From positions 1-64,000 of the forward strand of contig MCGO01000038.1 of assembly GCA_002104985.1 (NCBI GenBank): a DNA stretch of 64,000 bases, read 5' to 3'. Below the pieces are notes generated by a model. That model had not been told where the DNA came from and did no database searches. It saw only the letters and a program-made list of their open reading frames with translations. Below are positions 1 through 9,712 of the stretch, one piece after another. The position numbers were made by a program, and so were the translations under genes. The stretch is from Rhizoclosmatium globosum (taxonomy: Eukaryota; Chytridiomycota; Chytridiomycetes; Chytridiales; Chytriomycetaceae). Numbering within the stretch: position 1 is the stretch's first letter; every line of letters starts with the position of its first letter.

Positions 1-67
1 CACTGCCAAAGAACCGACCATCGGCTGAGAAGGATGTCGAGAGGAACGCCGCGTCAGGTGAAACCAT
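1..67 (-). CDS. 5' end of an unidentified protein (partial, runs off the left edge)
   Basis: An ATG on the minus strand at 67..65 opens 22 codons that stay open to the window edge and read MVSPDAAFLSTSFSADGRFF. The phrase STSFSADGRFFGS resembles the first strand of a WD40 blade, which would suggest a beta-propeller protein, but this is only a guess from a dozen residues. It is head-to-head with the PQ-loop gene that starts at 152, so the 84 bases between them would serve as promoter for both. Confidence 0.4.
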   Translation of the reverse strand, partial: MVSPDAAFLSTSFSADGRFFGS

Positions 68-151
68 CTTGGGTGTTGGTGGTGGTTGGTGGTCAAAAGT
101 GTCAGAGGAAAAAAAGAAAGAAAAGACAGGGAATCAACTACACATACAGAC

Positions 152-613
152 ATGGCTGATGCATCCCCTGTTGTGAACGCGTGCGGTGCTATTGGTGGGG
201 GCTTGCTTGCTGTTTGTACTGCACCCCAACTGTATCAAATGTGGAAGACAAAGGTGCGATGTACTTGTGATTCTTGTTGGTTTCTTACTCCCTCAACAAC
301 AACCATCAGTCGGCTGACGATGTCTCTCTCTCTTACTATACTATACACTGCTGGTCTGACAATGTCGGCAATCTACACGGGCCTAATTGGTGCATGGGCG
401 GGTGCAATTCCCTTGATCATCGAGTGTTTCTTTGGTCTGATTCTGATTACTGCAAAGATTGTCTTGACTTCAAAAAGTGAAAAGGAGAAGAAGAAGAAGA
501 AGATGGATGGAACAGAGGTTGAGTTAGTCAGGAAGGCGGTGTTCAGTGTTGCGAACATTGCAAACGGAATCAGAGATGGGAAAACAGTCAATAGTGTAAA
601 TATATATACTTGA
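152..613 (+). CDS. PQ-loop repeat (SWEET/SemiSWEET-like) membrane protein
   Basis: The start MADASPVVNACGAIGGG at 152 leads into TAPQLYQMWKTK, the PQ-loop signature with its Pro-Gln pair. A 56-nt GT-AG intron (254..309) then joins to SADDVSLSY, the expected continuation of a PQ-loop repeat (typically KSxDxxSL). Two further hydrophobic segments follow (ILYTAGLTMSAIYTGLIG and IPLIIECFFGLILITAKIVL), then a Lys-rich cytoplasmic tail. The motif reads in one frame up to the Tyr near 336 and the membrane segments in another, so one base is displaced near 337 in a TAC/TATAC tract. The family moves sugars, amino acids or cystine across vacuolar or plasma membranes; substrate cannot be told here. Family call firm, intact status uncertain. 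Confidence 0.7.
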   Translation: MADASPVVNACGAIGGGLLAVCTAPQLYQMWKTKVRCTCDSCWFLTPSTTTISRLTMSLSLTILYTAGLTMSAIYTGLIGAWAGAIPLIIECFFGLILITAKIVLTSKSEKEKKKKKMDGTEVELVRKAVFSVANIANGIRDGKTVNSVNIYT

Positions 614-918
614 GCCATCTGGATTAGTTGATTATTATGTGGGAGTGAATGGTTGTCTGATCCACTCCAGAACAGAAAATAAGCTGGAAACTTCAGTTCT
701 TTTCAATGCGCATTTATTCACCACAGCCAACCCTTCTTCTTCCCTTCCAAGTCATCTCTCAAATCCTTTTCTTTCCGTTTCCAAACCTTGGCATCATCAA
801 CACCAACCAAATGACGCATCGTCTCATTCCGTATCCTCCTCAAAGCCCGCTCCATGTTACCGTATCATCTTCATACATCCTCCGTCCTTCCCGACCCAAG
901 AACCACCGCGCCTCAATA
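614..918. other. Intergenic gap, convergent 3' ends
   Basis: This 305-base stretch lies between the stop of the PQ-loop gene and the stop of the minus-strand glycosyltransferase, so it should hold two 3' UTRs. It contains AAAATAAG at 677 but no recognisable gene. Plus-strand open frames here and up to 1314 are complements of the glycosyltransferase. Confidence 0.6.
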
Positions 919-2037
919 TCAAGGTTCATAACTCTCCCAACAACTCACACACATCCCACCCTTAGTCTCAAGCACAATCCCATTCACACCATCCACAACA
1001 CCATCCCCCACCTTCTCCCCAAACGCAACAACAAGCGCCCCAAGACTCCTTGCCTCCACAATACACTGCAAATCACCCCCCTCACAAAAATGAACACCAC
1101 TCCGAACCTGCGCCTCGCGTGTATCAAACAGACTCAACGTCGGCGCATGCTTGAACCGGAGGTACTTTGGCGCTGCCTTCGTCGTGCTGGAACCCGAATG
1201 ATAACTTGTTGTGGGGTCCAAGGAGGACTATCCGTGAGGATTGGAGGTTTGGGGACGACGACCAACATGAGGCCAGCGCTTTTGCTGTCGCGAGAGTTGG
1301 GTCGGTGTATGTGAATAGGAAGCGGTTGTAGTCTACGTGGTTGTTGACGTGTAGGTATGTTATTTCATTGAGGAGGTCGGGTGTTGAATGGGAAATGTAT
1401 GTGATTGGGAGGTCGACAGGGCTGTTTGTATTTGGTCGGACGTGTTCAGCGTATCGCTTACAAGATGACTTTGACTTGCATAGAATTCGAGTCAGGGATG
1501 GGAGTGGAGGGATATAGTCCGTAAAATTACTTGATCCTAACCACCAATTGCGAACGTTCGGTGTCTCCAATAGAGTAGCAGGAATATTTGGAGTAACGTG
1601 TACGAAGGTCGAGTTCGGGCAGAGTGTTAGTTTCCGCAACAGGATCGTCGAATTGAACACCGGACTTAATCGAGCTACAATTCCAACCACTTTATTTTAA
1701 AGAAGCTATCTTCCAAAAGAAGAGTAGGGGGATAACTATGGTTACCATGAGTGTTCTTGACAAAAAGCCCAACATCACCACACACACCAGAACTCCTTTC
1801 GTCCTCCCTCACCACAATCTCAATCGGCCAACACGATCGCAGGAACTGAGACTCGCTGATGACAGGGAAACAATCGAATCCGCCGTTTGGCTGGACCTTC
1901 TTCTCAGGCACTCGCACATTGGAGGCAGGTGATACTGCCGCAGCCTGAGACTTTCGAACGAGACCGCTTATTCGCCATACTTGGATTAGAACTATGAGTG
2001 CGATTACGGCTATGACTAGTTGTTTGATCCAAGCCAT
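919..2037 (-). CDS. GT4-like glycosyltransferase with N-terminal membrane anchor
   Basis: The protein starts MAWIKQLVIAVIALIVLIQVW, a single hydrophobic anchor typical of a type II Golgi enzyme. A phase-1 intron (1690..1745, 56 nt) joins the luminal stem to VVGIVARLSP, a usual opening of the C-terminal Rossmann half of GT4 enzymes. The stretch RIVLLGP continues that fold. Near 1160-1220 the reading moves one frame to a segment with GVHFC followed by IVEARSLGALVVAF and DGVNGIVLE, matching the nucleotide-sugar-binding E-x7-like region of the family. The total length of about 370 residues is short for GT4 because the N-terminal lobe is reduced. The frame change has no plausible intron and is probably a base error. 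Sugar donor and acceptor are unknown. Confidence 0.55.
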
Positions 2038-2609
2038 TTTTAAGATCTAAATTTGGCAGCTATTATCTATAGCTTACTGAAGAGAGTAAATAGAGTGTAA
2101 GGAAAACGGCAGCGTCTCGGAGAAAGAGCAGAGTCAATTAGGTCCTAATATTTGGGTACAATTCGCATCCAATTGTTAGCTTCATAGAACTATGTACATT
2201 CTGTGAATCACTGAGTTACCCATGAATGGCTATTATATTCTTCATATCTTTTAAGATCTGTTAAATCCTCCAACAAATTCACATTCAATAAATCATGAGC
2301 TGCCTCGTCGTATGGAACTACGCTGGTTCATAAATTGAAACTTTGATAACATTTAGGAGAACACAAAGAGATTGATTGTTCGAGACTCTATATTTATTAA
2401 TTCTTCAATTCCTTACCAGCTTCCCTTTCTTCACTCCAGTCCGCTCCACCATTTCGTCATTTCGTTAAATCTCCTTCCTTCCAAGACCCTCCATCTGCTA
2501 CAAACCTTATCGCAACAACTCTTCAGCGCGAACTCTAATACAGGTTGTTCTATTACAAGAGCTTTGTCTCCGAGGTTCTCAGTAAAATCCACCGCGTTAA
2601 ATCCTCCAA
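2038..2609. promoter_or_regulatory. Intergenic region shared by two divergent genes
   Basis: These 572 bases separate the starts of the minus-strand glycosyltransferase and the plus-strand F-box/LRR gene, so they contain both promoters. The stretch is AT-rich around 2220-2400. I see no further gene; the open frame at 2372..2626 has no family features and overlaps the downstream start. Confidence 0.4.
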
Positions 2610-3554
2610 ATGGCGTCTTTCTCTGACCTTCCAAAGGATGTAGCAGCTTTGGTTCTCCGCTGGATTGATCCAAGACAAATCTGGAAACTACGAGCACTGT
2701 CAAAATCCTTCAATGACTTGATTTCGACGAACCACTTTGCTGCACAAAACCTTGCAACTGTTGTCCCACCAATCAAATCCACAATCATAATCTCCAAAAA
2801 ACCAACAGACTTGGATCTAATCTACCTTGATGCACCTGTTGTATATCAGACAGAGTACGCCCGCCTCTTCTTGGCACAATGGAAGTCAATGCTCTGGTCA
2901 TCAACTCCGCTCAATAAGCCAATTCCATCTGCCTGGCTAATCCACCTAACGAGTCTCACAGACCTCGGCTTGGTCCAACTCAATCTCATTGGAACAATCC
3001 CCTTCGAAATCGGACTGCTCACCAGCCTCCAATCTCTCAGTATAGCAAACAATCCACATCTTCGAGGCCCTATCCCTCCAACAATCGGAAACCTCGTGAA
3101 TCTGAGAAAACTCCAGATAAGCTTAACCAACGAAGTAGGTGGGCCCATCCCACCTGAACTTGGGAACCTTGTCTTCCTTGAACACCTTTCACTCGATTCA
3201 ACCCATATCAGGAGTTTGACAGGCCCAATTCCAAGGCAGCTTGGAAACCTTGTTAACCTGAAATGGTTATACTTATCGCTCAATCGAAACCCGGATTGCG
3301 AGTCGACGCTCCCTGCGGAATTAGGATCGCTTGTGAAACTCGAGCAAATGTTTTTGGGGGATTGTTGTTTGGTGGGTGAGATTCCGGCTGAGTTTGGGAC
3401 GTTGCCCGCGTTGCGAGCTGTGATTTTGGAGAATAATCAGTTGACTGGTCGAATACCTGTGGAATGGGAGAGAAGACAGTTTTATCTTTGCAATTTGACA
3501 AATAATCCTGGACTCGAAGTTCCAAATCCTCTGCCACGGAATTGGAATAATTAA
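2610..3554 (+). CDS. F-box/LRR protein 1 (short form without coiled coil)
   Basis: This intact 314-residue gene opens directly with an F-box (residues 5-42, LPKDVAALVLRWIDPRQIWK then LRALSKSFNDLI). After a linker with VVYQTEYARLFL come about seven plant-type leucine-rich repeats of the form LxxLxxLxLxxNxLxGxIPxxLGxL (residues about 108-290). It ends in the family cap NPLPRNWNN. F-box proteins bind Skp1 and bring substrates to an SCF ubiquitin ligase; the LRR face would choose the substrate. Unlike its paralogues in this window it lacks the N-terminal coiled coil, either by true loss or because an upstream exon is missed. A CAATAAA follows the stop at 3599. Domains clear, target unknown. Confidence 0.85.
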   Translation: MASFSDLPKDVAALVLRWIDPRQIWKLRALSKSFNDLISTNHFAAQNLATVVPPIKSTIIISKKPTDLDLIYLDAPVVYQTEYARLFLAQWKSMLWSSTPLNKPIPSAWLIHLTSLTDLGLVQLNLIGTIPFEIGLLTSLQSLSIANNPHLRGPIPPTIGNLVNLRKLQISLTNEVGGPIPPELGNLVFLEHLSLDSTHIRSLTGPIPRQLGNLVNLKWLYLSLNRNPDCESTLPAELGSLVKLEQMFLGDCCLVGEIPAEFGTLPALRAVILENNQLTGRIPVEWERRQFYLCNLTNNPGLEVPNPLPRNWNN

Positions 3555-3660
3555 GTTGATACGGTTTCTTTCACACAACCACAATATGAAGCTCACATTC
3601 AATAAACAAATTCTGGCACAATAAAAACAACAAACAATTAAAAAATCAGATAATTGCCTT

Positions 3661-5363
3661 TTAGACAATAGTGGCCTGTGAATAAGCAGCCTCGAACTCC
3701 TTCTTATCAACACTCTCTACCATCACATAAGGATACGCTGTCTCCCCAACTTCAGAATTGTCCAATCCAAGGACTTCATCTTCTTCTGAGCATCTCAAGT
3801 GCAAACCTGGGATCTTGTTGATGACAAGCAACAAAATTGTTGACACAACGACAGTCCAACCACCCACAGCAACAACCGCCAAAAGCTGAACTGGAACTTG
3901 CTTCCAAACATTGTCAACCCACCCGGCAGTAATAGATTCAGTGACACCCGTAGCCGTGACAGTGTATTGGGCAAAGATTCCAGTGAGAATCATACCAAGA
4001 GTACCTCCCACACCGTGGACAGCCATAACATCCAATGAATCATCAATCTTCAAGAAGTGCATTACTTTGACTCCGTAGAAACACAAGACGCCGGCGAGGA
4101 ATCCGAAAACAAGTCCAACTCCTGGCTGAACGTGTCCAGAACCAGCTGTCATTGTCGCCAAACCGGCAACAGCTCCGGTACAGAAACCAATGGACGATAA
4201 TCTCTTCTTGTTGACGAGGGCGTCCATGGCCATCCATACCAAGCCTCCGGTGGCGCCGGCAATGTGGGTTGTGAATGCAGCGTTAATCGCACGTTCGTTT
4301 GCTGCAGTTGAACAACCTCCGTCGAATCCCATCTATCAAAATAGGAATAGATATTCTTAGTATATGAATTTTCAGGATCGGTATGGTCATCAAACTCACC
4401 CATCCAAACCACAGCAATGCAGTTCCAATGTAAACGTAAGCTGGACTGCTGTTCGAGTATTCTCTTTTACCATAGTCAATACGCTTTCCGACAACCAACG
4501 CCAATACTACAGCGGTACAACCAGCAGTCAAGTGAACAACAGTTCCACCAGCGTAATCCAACACATCCATCTTATGCAACCATCCATTCACCCCAAATAC
4601 AGAGTACGCTGCAACATCATAAACAAATGTACTCCACAAAACTCCAAACACAAGTGTCGGAAGAATACGCATACGCCCAGCAACTGCTCCAATCCAAAGT
4701 CCAGGCGTAATTGCCGCAGCCATCAACTGATACAACGCCCACAGCGAATTCGGAATCGTCGGAGCAAGCTTATTAGCTGAATGCATCGTATCAAGCAGCA
4801 TAGCGTACTTGAGGTCTCCAATCACGCTTGAACTAGATGTATCAGAGAAGGCAATGGTGTACCCGAATAACGTCCATTGAAGGACAATGACAGCGAACAT
4901 GAGGAGACAGGTGTGCAACATTGTCATTGCGTTTTTCTGTTCAGCGAGGCCTGCGTAGAAGAGTCCGAGACCTGGAATCATGATGAAGATCATGGCGGCC
5001 TATTGGTGCGAGGTGTGTGTTAGCGCTTGGTTGGCCAAATATATTGAAAACAAGGGTTTTTAGGGACTGTCAAGGAGTTTCCAACGTCACGTTGGTATAG
5101 TATTCATGACTGCTGGAGCAATCGCTTTTGGCTGTGTGAATGGCGGTCCTTCCGATAATGCAATGCAGTTATGAAGCCGCAGTAGGAGTCAACTTCTTCC
5201 ATGCCCTTGCTGGTAACCCCCACCACACCAAGTGTAGAAGTGGCAGCGTACTCACCGAAAGCAGAACCCATGAGACGTCTCCACTGTCAATGGTAGAGAG
5301 GCCAGCGAGAACTTCAAGACCCTCGGAGTGGTTGGTGACGGAAGAACCGGAACTCATCAGCAT
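3661..5363 (-). CDS. Ammonium transporter (AMT/MEP family)
   Basis: Three exons (5256..5363, 4400..4999, 3661..4332) give about 459 residues, the normal family length with eleven membrane helices. Exon 1 ends GDVSWVLLS; intron 1 is 256 nt, long for this window; exon 2 resumes AAMIFIMIPGLGLFYAGL, the AMT signature. The pore histidines are both present: DYAGGTVVHLTAG and MAVHGVGGTLGMILTGIFA. Intron 2 (4333..4399) falls exactly between FGW and MGFDGG. All junctions are in phase and no frame is broken. The protein moves ammonium into the cell at the plasma membrane; the cytosolic tail after LLVINKIPGLHLRCSEEDE is short. Its promoter is shared with the phosphatase gene starting at 5688. The gene could be a sensor-type or a bulk-uptake paralogue; the sequence does not decide. 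Confidence 0.93.
5000..5255 (-). other. Long first intron of the ammonium transporter
   Basis: The donor is TCG|GTGAGT at 5255 and the acceptor is AATAG at 5000, both phase 0. At 256 nt it is about five times the usual intron in this window. I cannot see a conserved element or coding exon inside it. Confidence 0.75.
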
Positions 5364-5687
5364 GCAGAAAAGAGCAACAAAATTTTGAGATCAATTTTGC
5401 TGCCGGCAAGCCTCTCCAAAAAGACAGTGAATAATCCGCAAAATGAAGTTACGAGAAAGCGCGACGAGATTAATAAAACTGTCTTCAGAAATCTTCCCAT
5501 ATGCGAGGCGTCAATCCAACTACAGTGTCAAACCTTTCAGGATATTGAGCCAACGTAACATAGGGAATAAGAAACTTAAAACAGTGGCGAGTGACTTATT
5601 AACCTGCGATCCGATCCCTGGTGGACATTTGTCAACATCCTCGAAAAGAGTTCGACCAAAAACCCAACAAAAACCTCATCAGAAGCC
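5364..5687. promoter_or_regulatory. Bidirectional promoter region, ammonium transporter / sphingoid phosphatase
   Basis: The 324 bases lie between two divergent start codons and hold no gene. They include AT-rich stretches at 5370-5400 and 5560-5600. No known factor site can be assigned with confidence. Confidence 0.4.
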
Positions 5688-6788
5688 ATGAAGATGCTTG
5701 AACACACTCGCACTGCCTTACTGCTAGTTATCGAGCAGCAAAGTATTGGCATCGCTCGATTGCAATCTTATATACCGCCGAAAGTCACTGCCTTATGTCA
5801 ACAAGCTGCGTTCTTGGGAGCAACTGAATTCTTTGTCCTCACACTTCCTCCGCTTTTCTTCAGTCCTGGAGACAACCCTAAGCCTCTAGCTCTCTCAATC
5901 ATAGCCGTTCTGATGATTGGAGTAATTGTATCATCAGCTTTGAAAGATCTGTTCAGTCTACCTCGTCCTTTGGTCGCAAAAGGAGTCAAACGAGAGGCAA
6001 GAGCAGAAGGACAGACGTCATTCGAATTCGGGCTACCCTCTACGCATTCCACAAACGCAGCCAGTATTGCTGCCATTATGTTTGCGTTCAGCCCAGTTGG
6101 ATACGCCCGATACCTGTGGGCGCTTTACCCACTCTTTCTGGGAACTACTCGAGTAATTGTCGGGATGCATTCATGGCTGGATGTGTTTGGCGGTTGGACT
6201 CTTGGAACTGCTATATCGGCGATTTGGGTCATGACCTTCCCATACATACACTCATGGCTCCTCACAACCAGCCTCATCCAAATAATTTCTGTCATGCTCC
6301 TCATACCACTCGTTGTGTACTCTCATCCAGATCCTATTCATCATTGTCCGTGTTTTGAAGATTCATTCGCGTGTGTTTCAGTTTTGGCAGGAGCTTTTAT
6401 TGCATATTGGCATCGATATGGAACGTTCAGCAACCCTTCTCTGCTTGGTTCCGAGCGTATCGGAATACCTTTTTACTCAACAACGAATTTGGGCATGATT
6501 ATGATTCGACGGCTCTTAATTGGGTTGTTTGTCCTCTTTCTGGCACGAACCATTGTGAAGAACGAAATGACAAGGCGCTTACAACAGCTCTTTCCCAGCA
6601 ACTCAAATACTGCCAGAAAGGTGAAACAAGAAAAGATACATAAAGGTGGCAAATTTCATATACCACGGTTTACCAACGAGCAAGTTTCTGAAATGACTGT
6701 GTTCTTCTTTCTCATAATATTAGCTGTAGATGTTATTCCTCGATTATTTGACCTCATGGCATTTTATTCTTGCTGCACGACATATTAA
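5688..6788 (+). CDS. Sphingoid long-chain-base-1-phosphate phosphatase (PAP2 family)
   Basis: A single intact exon encodes 366 residues. The three PAP2 phosphatase motifs appear in order and correct spacing: KDLFSLPRP (K-x6-RP, about residue 88), PSTHS (about residue 120) and RVIVGMHSWLDV (R-x5-H-x3-D, about residue 160). The order and the C-terminal set of membrane helices match the LCB3/YSR2/SGPP branch, which removes phosphate from dihydrosphingosine- or phytosphingosine-1-phosphate in the ER and feeds the base back to ceramide synthesis. The ceramide synthase gene that uses this product lies 3 kb away. The catalytic residues are all present. Assignment to LCB3 rather than another PAP2 branch rests on motif context and length. 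Confidence 0.88.
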   Translation: MKMLEHTRTALLLVIEQQSIGIARLQSYIPPKVTALCQQAAFLGATEFFVLTLPPLFFSPGDNPKPLALSIIAVLMIGVIVSSALKDLFSLPRPLVAKGVKREARAEGQTSFEFGLPSTHSTNAASIAAIMFAFSPVGYARYLWALYPLFLGTTRVIVGMHSWLDVFGGWTLGTAISAIWVMTFPYIHSWLLTTSLIQIISVMLLIPLVVYSHPDPIHHCPCFEDSFACVSVLAGAFIAYWHRYGTFSNPSLLGSERIGIPFYSTTNLGMIMIRRLLIGLFVLFLARTIVKNEMTRRLQQLFPSNSNTARKVKQEKIHKGGKFHIPRFTNEQVSEMTVFFFLIILAVDVIPRLFDLMAFYSCCTTY

Positions 6789-6803
6789 AACTTATCCTGA
6801 TTA

Positions 6804-8081
6804 TCACACTGAATGATCTATGTCCCAAAACTCTGGAACATCAAAAGAATACGTTAATCTCATATTTTCCTCCAAATGACAGCTCCTTAATCTTGGTAGC
6901 CTAAGCAACTCAATGGGAACCTCTCCAACCAACCAATTGTTATGAAGATCGAGTCGTTCCAAATTCACAAGAGCGCCCAACTCACGAGGAATAGATCCAA
7001 CAAGGCTTGAACAAGACAAATCGAGATCAACAAGTTGTGTGAGTTGTCCTAATTCCGGAGGTATTATTGTGTCAACGGCAGGGTTCTCGAAAAGACCCAG
7101 TGCAAGATATTTGAGATTAACTAGACCGCCAAAGTCAGCTGGTATCGGCCCTATTGTACTGGCCGCAAAAACACACAATTTTTCAATCAACTTGAGTGTT
7201 GAAAACGCATGAAGGTGGCCAAATAGATCGTCATTATTATGCAAACGAAGAATACGGATGTTTTCAAGAGAACGTAGTTCGTCTGGTATGGTTCCTGTGA
7301 GCTGATTGTGTGAAAGATCCAGTTCTCGAAGCAATTTCAAATTCCCAATCGATGGCGGAATGGGCCCGCTCAGCGAGTTATTCGGAAGAAGCAGTCTCTC
7401 CAAAGATGTTAAAAGTCCAATCTCATGAGGAATAACTGAAATCAATCCTGAGCCAAATATAATCAGTTCCACGAGATTTCTTAACGCCGGGAGCCAAGAA
7501 ATAGGAATATGGAGCGGTATACCAAAAGTGTCTGACCAGTTGACGGATCTCAAGTGTGACAGTTGTATTTGAGCATAGAGCGATTGATAAGGAGTAGGGG
7601 CGTACATATAAGTCACATCGTCGTCAATAAGTTCGATCAGATTTACTGCCGCTGTATCAACTGGTGGAAGAAATCGTTGTAGATTACACTTTGCAAACTC
7701 ATTCGATGAGATGAGGTCTCGAAACCCACGGGAGAGTCCACGAAGCCTCCAGACTATTTGCGGATGAATATAACTCAATGTATGCTGAATTAACTCAAGG
7801 GGAAGGCTAGTGAATCGGGTGTAATGTTTTTTGGTTGGATTGCTAAGCTTTTCAAGTTGCTGAAGGAGTTGGCTGTGGTTTTGAGCCATCTGAGCATTTT
7901 GACGTTGGATTTGGGATTCATAAGACGCAGCAAGTTCGGTCTGATTGGTCTGTAGCTGGTGGATGCCTGAGTGAATGCTTGCTTGACTGGTTTTCAAAGC
8001 GGCAACGTCAGTGGATAGCTGAAGAAGCAAGCGGTACAAGTCAGTTAGAGAGGGCTCTTGAATTGAGGGCTGAGTATCCAT
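6804..8081 (-). CDS. F-box/LRR protein 2 (coiled coil, F-box, plant-type LRR)
   Basis: This intact single-exon gene encodes 425 residues. Residues 10-80 form a Gln-rich coiled coil, followed by NPTKKHYT and an F-box (about 91-125: FTSLPLELIQHTLSYIHP then WRLRGLSRGFRDLI). The linker motif appears as TPYQSLYAQIQLSHLRSVNW. About eight SGxIP-type leucine-rich repeats run from 195 to 400. It closes with the family cap FDVPEFWDID. The family role would be substrate choice for an SCF ubiquitin ligase, inferred from the F-box. It is convergent with the phosphatase gene, only 15 bases between the stops. This is the longest and cleanest copy in the window. Confidence 0.9.
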   Translation of the reverse strand: MDTQPSIQEPSLTDLYRLLLQLSTDVAALKTSQASIHSGIHQLQTNQTELAASYESQIQRQNAQMAQNHSQLLQQLEKLSNPTKKHYTRFTSLPLELIQHTLSYIHPQIVWRLRGLSRGFRDLISSNEFAKCNLQRFLPPVDTAAVNLIELIDDDVTYMYAPTPYQSLYAQIQLSHLRSVNWSDTFGIPLHIPISWLPALRNLVELIIFGSGLISVIPHEIGLLTSLERLLLPNNSLSGPIPPSIGNLKLLRELDLSHNQLTGTIPDELRSLENIRILRLHNNDDLFGHLHAFSTLKLIEKLCVFAASTIGPIPADFGGLVNLKYLALGLFENPAVDTIIPPELGQLTQLVDLDLSCSSLVGSIPRELGALVNLERLDLHNNWLVGEVPIELLRLPRLRSCHLEENMRLTYSFDVPEFWDIDHSV

Positions 8082-8119
8082 TGGTGTTGTTATTTGATGA
8101 AGGGTTTATTTGGGAAAAA

Positions 8120-9253
8120 CTACTTTAATGGAACTCCAGCACTCTTGTGCACAGTCCAAGAATGTTGATCCAGACTCTTCAGATTTTTATAGGGAATCTT
8201 GCACAAAGCACAAACAACACTCTTTTGTTTCAAGGCCTCGTAATGCCTACGCTTCTCGTCTGGATCCATATGTGAGACTAAATGCGTTTTCAGGGAACAT
8301 TTTTGAGCGTACTTATGGCCACAAGTTGGGCATTCATGTGGAAACTTTCCTGTGTGTTTGCATTGATGAACGTTGAGTCGATTTCGTGTGTTATAGCGTT
8401 TGTCACAGTCAGGATAATCACACTTGTATGGAAGTGCACCAGTGTGCTTTAGCATATGTTGTTTGAGATTTGCCAACTTTGGAAACGACTTTCCGCATTC
8501 ATCAACCGAACACTTGTGCATCGAAGCTGCTGTCCAAGAAAACATAATCAGAATTATGAAAAAGATCAATATATTGCATTTACCTCGAATGGAATTAAAG
8601 ACGCTGCTTGAGCCAATCCCTTGCAAGTGTTTCTCGTCTTTGTCAGAGGCTGATCCACATGAAGATGCCGAGGAGTCATGAGTATCACACGTATTCCTTT
8701 TCGACCAAGACGGCTGAATGTATAGCCAATGAAAGTCGGAATCCACCTGATTTTGACAAGCTGAGTTGGCTTGGGGTGCAAAGGCATTTGTTGAACCTCC
8801 AACCTGAAGAGGTATATTTGGTACTCTAGTCCCATGACCCATCGTATGCAGAGGAAGCGCATAATTTTGAGCTGGAAACGGATGTGACAGGATGCTCAAA
8901 CCAGCTCTATGAGTAACCGTGGGAGGCACATGACTCAAACTTGGTGTTGCAAGCAAAGTTTCCAAGCTTTGTTCAGGCTTAGCCACGATAGTCTGTGAAA
9001 ATGACTGTGCCGGAAACAAATCATTCGATTGAAAGCTCGTGTTGACTGGCTGGAATGGTCTTGGCGGGGTTCCAATAGGATAAACGGCTGGAACTTGAGA
9101 CTGATTCATGAACGAAACTTGTGCTCGCTGCGGTTGGTACGACACACCCAAAAGCTGAGCTTCGATTTGGTCAAAGTCATCATTCGAAATCAGAATCCCT
9201 GACCCTGCAGCTGGTGCGTAGAGGTTCTGGCGTTCGTCTTGGAAATTTTGCAT
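8120..9253 (-). CDS. C2H2 zinc-finger protein, probable transcription factor
   Basis: The start at 9253 (MQNFQDERQNLYAPAAGSG) is preferred; an in-frame ATG upstream at 9331 would add 26 residues with no clear function. The N-terminal two thirds are Gln/Ser/Pro-rich and look disordered. A 54-nt intron (8530..8583) precedes four fingers: HKCSVDECGKSF, YKCDYPDCDKRY and HECPTCGHKYAQK, each ending in paired histidines, plus a variant VVCALCKIPYKN ending HSWTVH. The linkers HTGALP and HTGKFP are TGEKP-like, so DNA binding is likely. The intron has no stop codon and is a multiple of three, so retention would add a hydrophobic stretch. Targets are unknown. Confidence 0.85.
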   Translation of the reverse strand: MQNFQDERQNLYAPAAGSGILISNDDFDQIEAQLLGVSYQPQRAQVSFMNQSQVPAVYPIGTPPRPFQPVNTSFQSNDLFPAQSFSQTIVAKPEQSLETLLATPSLSHVPPTVTHRAGLSILSHPFPAQNYALPLHTMGHGTRVPNIPLQVGGSTNAFAPQANSACQNQVDSDFHWLYIQPSWSKRNTCDTHDSSASSCGSASDKDEKHLQGIGSSSVFNSIRGKCNILIFFIILIMFSWTAASMHKCSVDECGKSFPKLANLKQHMLKHTGALPYKCDYPDCDKRYNTRNRLNVHQCKHTGKFPHECPTCGHKYAQKCSLKTHLVSHMDPDEKRRHYEALKQKSVVCALCKIPYKNLKSLDQHSWTVHKSAGVPLK

Positions 9254-9712
9254 ATGGCGAGTGGACTTGTAAGTATTTGAAAGTCGCGTTTTTGTGGTAA
9301 GAAACAAAATGGCTTTGATGTTCTTCACCACGGTCAGGTTCGACTACGCAAAATGGAAACCATTTTATCCAAATTTACTTCATTATTAGTATTAATGACA
9401 AGTTCTAGTTACCGAAACACTATGCTTTCACATACACTGTTGAATTCGGTTGGAATGCAACATTATTATGTACATCAGGTTCGACAGCCTTGATGTTCTT
9501 CGCCAAGATCGGCTTCACATAAAAAATACCTTTCAATAGAAATTCATTTAAGGCAAGAGAATAAACAACAACCAAATAATTAACCCCTGACACATATCCA
9601 TCACGTACAACTCTACCCCAACCCCCTCAAACACATCTCTATAGTAAATGGAAACACAACGAAAAGGAAAAACTAAGAACCGAAAAGAACTCCAAGTAAA
9701 AACCCAAATCTC
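9254..9712. other. Intergenic gap upstream of the C2H2 gene
   Basis: This 459-base gap carries the 5' region of the zinc-finger gene and the 3' UTR of ceramide synthase. Two short words, TTGATGTTCTTC and CAGGTTCGAC, occur twice (about 9317-9344 and 9477-9502) in opposite order. I see no gene. Confidence 0.35.

Noticed and set aside
639..1314. Two long plus-strand open frames (108 and 202 codons)
   Set aside because: They are complements of the GT4-like glycosyltransferase and have low-complexity His/Pro/Thr content.
9310..9505. Duplicated words TTGATGTTCTTC and CAGGTTCGAC as a mobile-element footprint
   Set aside because: The words are short, in swapped order, with no terminal inverted repeats or coding remnant.
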